A stretch of 64,000 bases of DNA from Rhodobacteraceae bacterium LNNU 3342 (lineage in GTDB: Bacteria > Pseudomonadota > Alphaproteobacteria > Rhodobacterales > Rhodobacteraceae). The position numbers and the translations under genes were made by a program. Position 1 is the first letter of the stretch, and each line of letters opens with the position of its first letter. Under the pieces are notes generated by a model. That model had not been told where the DNA came from. It ran no database searches and saw only the letters and a program-made list of their open reading frames with translations. The DNA lies in contig VUAW01000006.1 in the NCBI GenBank assembly GCA_008711135.1, forward strand, positions 124,001 through 188,000, written 5' to 3'. Below, piece by piece: positions 19,023 through 26,710 of the stretch.

Positions 19023-20024
19023 TCAGCCAATTTCCCGCCACCGGATGCAGGCGGCGCTTCGGGAGGGGGCGATGTGGTCGAGAGGCGGTCGCGAGGCAAG
19101 GCATTCGTCCGTTTTGAACTGGCAGCGGGGGTTGAAATGACACCCCGGCGGGGGATCGAGCGGCGAGGGTATCTCTCCTTTTACCTCAAGAAATGTCCGC
19201 CGTTCGGTGGATATCCGCGGCATTCCTTCCAGAAGCATTCTTGTATACGGGTGGCAGGGGCTGCTGAAAAGCTGATCGGTCGGCGCGATTTCCACCACCC
19301 GACCCAGGTACATGACCACTACCCGGTCGCAGATGTGGCGGATCACGCTCAGGTCGTGGCTGATGAACAGCATCGTCAGCCCAAGGTCGCGGCGAAGATC
19401 CATCAACAGGTTGATGATCTGGGCCTGAACCGACACGTCCAGCGCGGCGACGGACTCATCGCAGATCAGAAGCTCCGGCTTGACGGCAAGGGCGCGGGCG
19501 ATGCCGATGCGCTGCCGCTGCCCGCCCGAAAACTGGTGCGGATACCGGTTCAGCGCCTCCGGCCCCAGCCCGACCTTCGACAACAGGTCCCGGACATAGG
19601 CCTCCTTCTCGCTCCGCGGGATCAGGCCGTGAACCACCGGCGCCTCGCCGATAATATCCACCACCTTCATCCGCGCGTTCAGCGAAGACTGCGGGTCCTG
19701 GAAGATCATCTGGACCTTCAGCGCCTGTTTTGGGTCGGCCATCACTTCGGCCAGTGGAACCCCCCGCAGGCGCAGGTCGCCGCCATTCGCGTGCGACAGA
19801 CCCGCAAGCATCTTGGCCAGCGTGGACTTGCCGCAGCCGCTTTCGCCCACGACGCCCACCGTTTCGCCTTCGGCCACGTCAAAGCTTACCGCGTCGACGG
19901 CGCGGACACGGCGCATGGGGCGGCCCGTCATCTTGCGGGACATCGCTGACCAAAGCCCGCGTTCCAGGGGAAAGACCTTGCTCACATCCCGCGCGGCAAG
20001 CAGGCTGTTGGGTGCTTCGGTCAT
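19023..20024 (-). CDS. Dpp/Opp-type ABC ATPase (DppF-like)
   Basis: The 333-residue ATPase has Walker A GESGCGKST, signature FSGGQRQR and Walker B LLICDESVAALD. The C-terminal oligopeptide-transporter extension carries the conserved Cys-containing PPGCHFNPRCQFKTDEC motif, which is an iron-sulfur/zinc-like site in this family. An insertion (FPLERGLWSAMSRKMTGRPMRRV) before the core is typical of DppF. Its ATG overlaps the stop of the DppD-like gene (ATGA) after AAGGGAAG. It is the second energising subunit of the transporter encoded at 20021-26271. Confidence 0.93.
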   Translation of the reverse strand: MTEAPNSLLAARDVSKVFPLERGLWSAMSRKMTGRPMRRVRAVDAVSFDVAEGETVGVVGESGCGKSTLAKMLAGLSHANGGDLRLRGVPLAEVMADPKQALKVQMIFQDPQSSLNARMKVVDIIGEAPVVHGLIPRSEKEAYVRDLLSKVGLGPEALNRYPHQFSGGQRQRIGIARALAVKPELLICDESVAALDVSVQAQIINLLMDLRRDLGLTMLFISHDLSVIRHICDRVVVMYLGRVVEIAPTDQLFSSPCHPYTRMLLEGMPRISTERRTFLEVKGEIPSPLDPPPGCHFNPRCQFKTDECLASRPPLDHIAPSRSAACIRWREIG

Positions 20025-21013
20025 GCGTCTTCCCTTTCTTCCGGCATGTTGATGCACCAGACCGACCGGCTGGGCGACAGACGCTCGGCCGGGATGGGCC
20101 TTTCGCATCCTTCGATCCGGCGATCACAGCGGCTTGCAAATGGGCAACCGTCGCCGATGTCCAGCAACGACGGCATGATGCCCGGGATCTGCCGCAGCGG
20201 CTGGCCCGGTTCATTCGCCGACGGAACCGAGGCCAAGAGCCTCCGCGTATAGGGATGCCGCGGGTTGCCGATGATTTCCGCCGTGGTCCCGGTTTCGACT
20301 ACGGTGCCTGCGTACATCACCACGATCCGGTCAGCGAGCTCCGACAGCGTGGCAAGGTCGTGGGAAATCCAGATCAGCCCCGCCCCCGTCTGGTCGATCA
20401 GCTGCCGCATCTGGTGGATGATCTGCGCCTGGATCGTGACGTCCAGCGCGGTGGTGGGTTCGTCTGCGATGATCAGGTCCGGCCGCGTGACCAGCGCCGT
20501 CGCGATCACGATGCGCTGCCGCATGCCGCCCGAAAATTCGTGCGGATAGGCGTTCAGCCGTTCTTCGGGCGACGGGATCCCCACGGCCTCCAGCGCGGCG
20601 ATGCACCGCGCCCGGACCTCCTGCGCCGAAAGACGTTCGTGTTCCGTCAGGGCCTCGGCGATCTGGTCGCCGATCTTCTGCACAGGGTTCAGCGTCATCA
20701 TCGGGTTCTGGAACACCATCGCAATCCGGGCGCCGCGCACCTTGCGCATCTGACGTTCCGACAGCGGGATCAGGTCCTCTCCGTCAAAGCGGATGGCGCC
20801 GGACACGATCTTGCCGGGCGGGTCGATCAGCCGCAGGATCGACAGGCCGGTCACTGACTTGCCCGAACCGGACTCGCCCACGATGCCCAGCACCTCGCCG
20901 CGCCCCACCTCGAACGACACGTTGCGCACGGACCGCACCACACCCGCCCGCGTGTTGAAAGAGGTGTTGAGCCCATCCACCTCCAGCAGCGGAACGTTCT
21001 GCATGTCTTTCAT
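20021..21013 (-). CDS. Dpp/Opp-type ABC ATPase (DppD-like)
   Basis: The 330-residue ATPase has Walker A GESGSGKS, FSGGMRQRIVIATAL and LIIADEPTTALD, plus the family C-terminal motif CPFASRCDRRIEGC. Two ATGs are available: AGGAG touches the first (21019), so the second at 21013 (MKDMQNV) has the proper spacing. The gene follows the DppC-like permease by 9 bases and overlaps the DppF-like ATPase gene by 4. It is part of the same importer. Confidence 0.93.
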   Translation of the reverse strand: MKDMQNVPLLEVDGLNTSFNTRAGVVRSVRNVSFEVGRGEVLGIVGESGSGKSVTGLSILRLIDPPGKIVSGAIRFDGEDLIPLSERQMRKVRGARIAMVFQNPMMTLNPVQKIGDQIAEALTEHERLSAQEVRARCIAALEAVGIPSPEERLNAYPHEFSGGMRQRIVIATALVTRPDLIIADEPTTALDVTIQAQIIHQMRQLIDQTGAGLIWISHDLATLSELADRIVVMYAGTVVETGTTAEIIGNPRHPYTRRLLASVPSANEPGQPLRQIPGIMPSLLDIGDGCPFASRCDRRIEGCERPIPAERLSPSRSVWCINMPEEREDA

Positions 21014-21022
21014 CGCCATCTC

Positions 21023-22201
21023 CTAGCGCTTGAGCTGGGGGTTGAACATGTCGCGCAGCCGGTCGCCCACGACGTTGATCGACACGACCATGAGCATCAG
21101 CACCACCCCCGGAAAGATCGCGATCCAGTAAAGGTTGGAAAACATGTATTCGTACCCGCTCGCGATCAGCATCCCAAGCGAGGGCTGCGTCAACGGAAGC
21201 CCCACCCCAAGGAAGCTGAGCGACGCCTCCAGCGTGATCGCCGACGCGATGTTGATCGTCAGGATCACCAGCAGCGGCGGCAGGCAGTTCGGCAGGATGT
21301 GGCGCAGGTTGATCCGCACCGGCGACAGGCGAAGCCCCCGCGCCGCATCGACATAATCGCTGCGAAGCTCTGCCAGCGCCACGGACCGGGCGGTGCGGGC
21401 AAAGACCGTCCACTGGATCAGAATGATCGCGATCAGGATCTTGTCCACGCCCTTGCCCAGGATCGTCAGCGTCAGCAGACCGACCATCAGCGACGGGATC
21501 GACAGCTGGAAATCCGCCATCCGCATGATGACTGCATCCACCTTGCCGCCGAACCACGCCGCCGCCAGCCCAAGGGACGAACCGACGATCATCGAGCCCA
21601 ACGCCCCGATCGCGCCCACGATGAAGCTGATCCGGATGCCATAGATGATGGCCGAAAGCATGTCGCGGCCATAGCTGTCAGTGCCAAGGGCAAAGGCGGT
21701 GCCGGTGGCGGTGGCGGGCAGATCCGCCTCGACCGTAAAGTTCAGGACGGCGGGCGTCATGCTGCCCGTCTCGATGACGATCGGCTGCGACGGGTTGGTG
21801 ACGGTCCATTCCGACCTGATGGGGTGGCGGCGCGCCCCTTCGACCGACGCGTCGCGCGGCAGGCCCTGGATGCGCACGGCTTCAAGCTCTGCGCCACCCG
21901 CGTCCACCGTCAGGCTCATCCGGCCCGGGGCCTCCTCGACCAGCCGGATGACCGCCTCTCCCGCCTCTTGCTCTGCCACGCCTTCCTGTGCCGAGAGGGT
22001 GGCGGTAAAGGTGCCGCCGCGCTCCATCCGGATGCTGCCCGGCGGAAGGCGGGCATCATCCAGCGAAAACGCCGACAGGTTATAGGGGTTCATGGGCGAG
22101 ATCACCGGCGCCAGCACCGCGCATCCGGCGAACAGCAGCGTCAGCACAAGGCAGAATGCCGCGATCCTGCTTTCGGCGAATTCCCTCAGGAAGCCTGTCA
22201 T
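21023..22201 (-). CDS. Dpp/Opp-type ABC permease (DppC-like) with a large periplasmic insertion
   Basis: The 392-residue permease is about 90-100 residues longer than usual DppC proteins. After TM1 (about 13-33) comes a hydrophilic segment (about 45-170, beta-rich, with TFTATLSAQE and RMSLTVDAGG stretches) before the normal FALGTDSYGRDMLSAIIYG region, the EAA loop (YVDAARGLRLSPVRINLRHILPN split across about residues 283-305) and ASLSFLGVGL. The insertion should lie in the periplasm near the binding protein. The gene overlaps the DppB-like gene by 4 bases. Confidence 0.92.
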   Translation of the reverse strand: MTGFLREFAESRIAAFCLVLTLLFAGCAVLAPVISPMNPYNLSAFSLDDARLPPGSIRMERGGTFTATLSAQEGVAEQEAGEAVIRLVEEAPGRMSLTVDAGGAELEAVRIQGLPRDASVEGARRHPIRSEWTVTNPSQPIVIETGSMTPAVLNFTVEADLPATATGTAFALGTDSYGRDMLSAIIYGIRISFIVGAIGALGSMIVGSSLGLAAAWFGGKVDAVIMRMADFQLSIPSLMVGLLTLTILGKGVDKILIAIILIQWTVFARTARSVALAELRSDYVDAARGLRLSPVRINLRHILPNCLPPLLVILTINIASAITLEASLSFLGVGLPLTQPSLGMLIASGYEYMFSNLYWIAIFPGVVLMLMVVSINVVGDRLRDMFNPQLKR

Positions 22202-23187
22202 TTCGCCCCTCCGGAATGGATGGCATCGCGCACGCGCGGATCAACAACGGTGTAAAGGATGTCCACGATCAGGTTCAGAACGATGAACAGCAGCGCGGTG
22301 AAGCACAGATAGGCAATGATCACCGGCCGGTCCAACACCTGGATCGACGAAATCAGCAGCCGCCCCAAGCCCGGCCAGGAAAACACGGTCTCGGTGATCA
22401 CCGCATAGGCGACAAGATTGCCGATCTCGATCCCCAGCACGGTCAGCAGCGGCAACATGATGTTGCCGAGGATGTGCTTCGTCACGATCCGGTACGGACG
22501 GACACCCTTGGCACGGGCAAAGCGGACATAGTCCAGCCCCTTCACCTCCATCACCGCGGCCCGCGTCACGCGGATCAGCAGCGACATCTTCAACAGCGCC
22601 ATGTTCACCGCTGGCAGCAGCAGATGCATCAGCCCGTCCAGCGTGAACAGGCTCGACGTGATGCCGAACACTGTCGCCGTGTCGCCGCGCCCGCCCACCG
22701 GCAACACGGCCAGCCAGATGCCGAACAGGATGATCAGCACCATTCCCTGCCAGAACTGCGGAATGCTGACGCCGATCAGCGAAAACCCCATGATGGCCTG
22801 CGACAGCCGCGTGTCGGGGTAAAGCCCCGCATAAAGGCCCAGCGGCACGCTGATGCCCACCGCCAGCACAAAGGCTGCAAAGGCCAGCTCCAGGCTCGCC
22901 CCCAGCCGGGACGCAAGGATCTGCGTCACCGGTTCGCGGTAGATGAAGGAATTGCCGAAGTCGCCCTGCATCAGCCCGCCGACGAAGTCGAGGTACTGCT
23001 GCCACAGCGGCTTGTCGAGCCCAAGCGCCCGGATGGCCGCTTCCCGTTCCGCCATGCTCGCGTCGGGCGAAATCAGGGCGTCAGCCGGATTGCCGATCAT
23101 CCACACGCCGACGAACACAAGAACGGTCAGCGCGAACAGCACCAAAAGCGCCTGCCCCATCCGACGGAACGCGTAGACGAGCATCAC
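22198..23187 (-). CDS. Dpp/Opp-type ABC permease (DppB-like)
   Basis: The 329-residue permease has six membrane segments, the DppB N-terminus (RRMGQALLVLFALTVLVFV), and an EAA loop DYVRFARAKGVRPYRIVTKHILGN. It has normal length and forms the channel with the DppC-like protein. Both ends overlap neighbours by 4 bases: the lyase gene upstream and the dppC-like gene downstream. This tightly couples the transporter to the lyase. Confidence 0.93.
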   Translation of the reverse strand: MMLVYAFRRMGQALLVLFALTVLVFVGVWMIGNPADALISPDASMAEREAAIRALGLDKPLWQQYLDFVGGLMQGDFGNSFIYREPVTQILASRLGASLELAFAAFVLAVGISVPLGLYAGLYPDTRLSQAIMGFSLIGVSIPQFWQGMVLIILFGIWLAVLPVGGRGDTATVFGITSSLFTLDGLMHLLLPAVNMALLKMSLLIRVTRAAVMEVKGLDYVRFARAKGVRPYRIVTKHILGNIMLPLLTVLGIEIGNLVAYAVITETVFSWPGLGRLLISSIQVLDRPVIIAYLCFTALLFIVLNLIVDILYTVVDPRVRDAIHSGGAK

Positions 23188-24596
23188 GCACCCCTGACCG
23201 AAGAGACCTTGGGCGGCACGGAAGCGGCGACGGGTTTTGCCCCACGCGAAGCTTCCGTCGCCCGGGCGCCGAAATCGCGGGCGATCTGGGGCGACAGGCC
23301 GTACTGGCCCTCTGCCTTCAGGCGGGGGGCGCCGTCGGTGTCTTCGAACAGGATCTCTGCGATGCCGGGAACCCGCAGCCGTTCAAGGAAGCTTTCCCCG
23401 CCCTCGCGCGAATCCATCGCCGCGCGGTAAACAAGGTCATGCGCCTCGCCCCGCCCGACCGTGGGGGCCAGCTTCATCATGATGCCTTCGGAAAAGATGC
23501 GCCCGTCGCTGCTGTGCAGGTTCCGCTCCATCCGCGCGGGGTCGGCCCGCAGCCCGCCGATCAGCGCCTCAGCCCGGACGAAGATGGCAGTGGCAAGCTC
23601 CATCGCCTCGGCAGTGCCGTTGTCATAGATCACGTTGGCACAGGCGTCGCCCTCGAACGGCCGGTGCGCCGTCTGCAGCATCATCGACGACAGCGCGTAA
23701 AGCTTTTGGCAGTTCGCCATCAGGCCCATCGACAGCTTCGGGTTCACCTTCTGCGGCATGGTGCTGGACCCGATCACGCCATCGGTGTGCACCTCGAACA
23801 GCTCAGAATACTCGACAGATGAACTCTGCGCGACTTCCTCGCCAATCTTGTGGAAGCTGGAGGCGCAAAGCGCCAGAAGCTGCACGTACTCGCACATATG
23901 CGTCCGGTTCGACCGCGACGGCAGCGACATGCTGTGCATCCCCAGCTTCTCCGCCACCCGGTCCTGCATTTCAGGGCCACGCGGACCAAGCGCGCTGAAG
24001 GCGCCGACCGCGCCGCCCATGGTCGCGGTGAACACCCGCGGCTCTACCGACAGCAGGCGTTCCCGGGCCTGAAGCAGTTCGTCGATCCAGATCGCGAACT
24101 TGAAGCCCAGTGTGATCGGCACCGCGTGCTGCCCATGGGTCCGCCCCGCCATCGGCGTATCCGCATGTTCCGTCGCCAGCCGGCCAAGATGGCCCAGGAT
24201 GTCGTCCAGCACCGCCAGCAGGATCCTGTGCCCCCGCAGCGCCAGGTAAAGCGTGCCCGTCTGCTGGATGTTCTGGGTCGCCAGCCCCCAGTGCACATAC
24301 CGCCCCGCCTCGCCGCACTTGCGGACAAGCTCGCCCAAAAGCGGCATCAGCGGGTGGCGCTGGCGGATATAGTCACGCTCCACCTTCTCCATGTCCAGAA
24401 GCTCGATCCGGGCGGTGCGGGCGATGGTGTCTGCCGCCTCGGCCGGGATCAGGCCCATCTCGCCCTGGACCGTGGCAACCGCCGCTTCGATGTCCAGCCA
24501 TGCCTGATAGACGTTTTCCGCGGAAAACAGGTCGCGGCTTCCGCGGTAGTCAAGCATCCGGCTGGACGCGTCGATATATTCGGCAGTTCGCTGCAT
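23184..24596 (-). CDS. Lyase of the fumarase/aspartase superfamily (adenylosuccinate lyase / carboxymuconate cycloisomerase-like)
   Basis: The 470-residue tetrameric lyase-type protein has the superfamily signature GSSTMPQKVNP with the catalytic Ser loop, the conserved GRTHGQHA region (His base) and an N-terminal helical domain. Members eliminate fumarate or a carboxylate from amino-acid-like adducts, or cycloisomerise muconates. It sits between the binding protein and the permease of a Dpp-type importer. It therefore probably cleaves the imported compound, for example an N-succinyl or aminocarboxylate such as EDDS, for which lyase-transporter operons are known. Purine biosynthesis is unlikely in this context. 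The exact substrate is not readable. GAGCCCGCC is a weak SD before ATG 24596. Confidence 0.85.
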   Translation of the reverse strand: MQRTAEYIDASSRMLDYRGSRDLFSAENVYQAWLDIEAAVATVQGEMGLIPAEAADTIARTARIELLDMEKVERDYIRQRHPLMPLLGELVRKCGEAGRYVHWGLATQNIQQTGTLYLALRGHRILLAVLDDILGHLGRLATEHADTPMAGRTHGQHAVPITLGFKFAIWIDELLQARERLLSVEPRVFTATMGGAVGAFSALGPRGPEMQDRVAEKLGMHSMSLPSRSNRTHMCEYVQLLALCASSFHKIGEEVAQSSSVEYSELFEVHTDGVIGSSTMPQKVNPKLSMGLMANCQKLYALSSMMLQTAHRPFEGDACANVIYDNGTAEAMELATAIFVRAEALIGGLRADPARMERNLHSSDGRIFSEGIMMKLAPTVGRGEAHDLVYRAAMDSREGGESFLERLRVPGIAEILFEDTDGAPRLKAEGQYGLSPQIARDFGARATEASRGAKPVAASVPPKVSSVRGA

Positions 24597-24669
24597 GGCG
24601 GGCTCCGTTCTGGTCTTGCTTGATAAGGAGTGGCGGCACGCCACCGGCAGGGCGGCGTGCCGGATCCGG

Positions 24670-26271
24670 CTATTCTGCCGGTCGCGCAGTATAAAGGATG
24701 TTGTACTGCCCGGCGTTCGGCTCGAAATGAACGTCCGCCCGCGCGGCCCAGACGGCCACCTCGTGGTAAAGGGGCATGTAGCCATGATCCTCGTAAACCA
24801 CCGCCTGCGCTTCCTGCAGAAGGGCGCGCCGCGCCTCCGGGTCGAGCGTCACGAGCGCTTCCTGAAGCAGCCCATCGACCTTTTCAGATGAATACCGCCC
24901 GCGGTTTGCCCCGCCCAGACCACGCTCAGGGTCGCGGGTATGCACAAGGTTCAGCAGTTGCGACAGGCCCTCGCCGGTGTCGGCACCCGCGCCGCCCAGG
25001 TACATGCTGTATTCGAACCGGTTGGCGCGGTCGAAATAGACGCTCTGCGGATAGGTCTCCAACGACACGTCGATCCCCACGGCGGCCAGCATCTGCGTGA
25101 CCGACTGCGCCACCTCGGTGTCGTTGCGGTAGCGGTCCGACGGCGCGCTGATGGTCATGGTAAAGCCGTCTTCATAGCCCGCCTCTGCCAGAAGCTCCCG
25201 CGCCTGCGCCGGATCGAACGGGATGCGCGGCAGGTCGGGGTTTGCCCCAAAGATGTTGGCCATGACGATGCTGCTCGCCTCTTCGGCGATGCCGTCCATT
25301 GTGGTCGAAACAAGCTGCGCCCGGTTGACGGCAAGGTTGAGCGCCTTGCGGACCCGCACGTCCTTCAGCGGGTTCTTCCCATCCGTGCCGGTGATCTTGG
25401 GGCTCGGCTCACCTTCCTGATCAAAGGCAAAGAAGATCAGCCGCGACGCCGGCGCCGAAACCAGCTGCAGGTTCTCGTTGTCATAGATCTGGTCGATCGC
25501 GTTGACCGGCACGGCATCGATCACATCCACGCCCCCTGACAGCAGCGCCGCGATCCGCGCCCCGTTTTCCGGAATGGCCTGCAGCACGACACGCTGATAG
25601 TGCGGCGCCTCGCCATAATAGTTGTCGTTGCGTTCCAGCACGGTATCGATGCCGCGGCGATAGGACGTGACGCGGTAAGGCCCGATCCCGGCCTCGATGC
25701 TGCCGTTGTTGAAGGCCTGCGTGCTCAGCCAGTCCGAGTTCCCGCAATCGGCCTCATCATATTCAAGCGGCTCGTCCGAAGGCGCCTGAACGATGCCGAT
25801 GGTGCTGAGGCTTTCAAGAAGCACCGGGTCCGGGCCCTTGGTGCTGATGACAAGGCTGCGCTCGCCTTCGGGCCGGATGGCCTCGATCGTCTCGATGAAG
25901 GACATGAAGGTACCGGGGCTGTCCGGCACGTTCCTGACGCGGCAAAGGGAAAAGATCACATCGGCAGCCGAAACCGCCTTACCGTCTGCGAAAACCGCGT
26001 CGGGGTTCAGGTCAAAGCGCCACTCCGTCCCGTCGACTTCCCACGAAGACGCAAGCCGCGGCTCGATCGTCCCGGTCGTCTGGTTGTTGTAAACCAGCGC
26101 GTCCGAGATGTTTTCGCGCAGGCTCATGTTCGGGCCGGTGCGGAAGAAATGCGGGTCAATCGCCACCGGCTCTGCCGCGATCCCGACGCGAAGCTCTTGT
26201 GCGGTGGCTGATGTGCCGAAAAATGCACATGCGGAAATGATCGCCACCGAGGCGGCGCCAGACATCTTCAT
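24670..26271 (-). CDS. Dpp/Opp-type ABC substrate-binding protein (SBP family 5)
   Basis: The 533-residue periplasmic protein has a signal peptide (AASVAIISACAFFG, cleavage near ATAQE). The SBP_bac_5 landmarks are LRVGIAAEPVAIDPH at the mature N-terminus, WRFDLNPDAVFADGKAVSAADVIFS, and KALNLAVNRAQLV. It is the first gene of the lyase/Dpp/LysR operon and defines its substrate range. The ATG at 26271 follows GGAGGGG. An upstream promoter candidate lies at 26340-26367. Confidence 0.93.
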   Translation of the reverse strand: MKMSGAASVAIISACAFFGTSATAQELRVGIAAEPVAIDPHFFRTGPNMSLRENISDALVYNNQTTGTIEPRLASSWEVDGTEWRFDLNPDAVFADGKAVSAADVIFSLCRVRNVPDSPGTFMSFIETIEAIRPEGERSLVISTKGPDPVLLESLSTIGIVQAPSDEPLEYDEADCGNSDWLSTQAFNNGSIEAGIGPYRVTSYRRGIDTVLERNDNYYGEAPHYQRVVLQAIPENGARIAALLSGGVDVIDAVPVNAIDQIYDNENLQLVSAPASRLIFFAFDQEGEPSPKITGTDGKNPLKDVRVRKALNLAVNRAQLVSTTMDGIAEEASSIVMANIFGANPDLPRIPFDPAQARELLAEAGYEDGFTMTISAPSDRYRNDTEVAQSVTQMLAAVGIDVSLETYPQSVYFDRANRFEYSMYLGGAGADTGEGLSQLLNLVHTRDPERGLGGANRGRYSSEKVDGLLQEALVTLDPEARRALLQEAQAVVYEDHGYMPLYHEVAVWAARADVHFEPNAGQYNILYTARPAE

Positions 26272-26337
26272 AATTCCCCTCCCTGATCGCCGAGCCTCCT
26301 CGCCCGGACCGCGCGCCTGTCGTGGCGGCACGTCAGG

Positions 26338-26367
26338 TGATAATGAGGATCATCATATTTATGTCAA
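26338..26367 (-). promoter_or_regulatory. Promoter candidate of the binding protein/lyase/Dpp operon
   Basis: On the minus strand, TTGACA (26362-26367) is followed after 16 bases by CATTAT (26340-26345). An inverted repeat TGAT-N7-ATCA (26338-26352) overlaps the -10 side and may be a regulator site, possibly for the operon's LysR protein. Confidence 0.5.
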
Positions 26368-26710
26368 GTAGTTTTAGATCTCTTTAAGCTGTGGATGAAT
26401 TTGTCAGCCGTATGAAGGGATGTGGACTTCCCCTGTCCTGCCACGAGAGGTTCGCAGCACTGCCAGAGCGCCATGCCCATCCGGCCACGCCAAGCAAGGT
26501 CGAGCTTGAACACCGCGGACCTGTCGGTCGGTAGGCATGCCGGCGTCGCGCCGCCCTTGTTCACGCGGAAGATCATTACGGGATGCCCAAAGCACAGAGC
26601 GCCGATGCGTCCACGCCCGCTGCATAGGGGGAACAGGTGCCTGCCGGATCAGGCTTCTTCAGCAAGATCGCCCGCCAGCGCCACCGTCACGCAGCCCCAA
26701 CCGGCGCTGG
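26368..26710. other. Intergenic stretch, no convincing gene
   Basis: This about 340-base gap lies between the Dpp operon promoter and the end of the c-di-GMP gene. Short open frames overlap each other without SD sites. Nothing recognisable was found beyond AT-rich promoter sequence at its left edge. Confidence 0.5.

Noticed and set aside
18974-19099. N-terminal extension of the LysR protein
   Set aside because: The extension is Pro/Ala/Gly-rich and overlaps the end of the ATPase gene. The normal LysR N-terminus begins at the ATG at 18973.
23184-24596. Housekeeping adenylosuccinate lyase (purB)
   Set aside because: The superfamily motif fits several enzymes, and the location inside a peptide-type transporter operon argues for a catabolic lyase.
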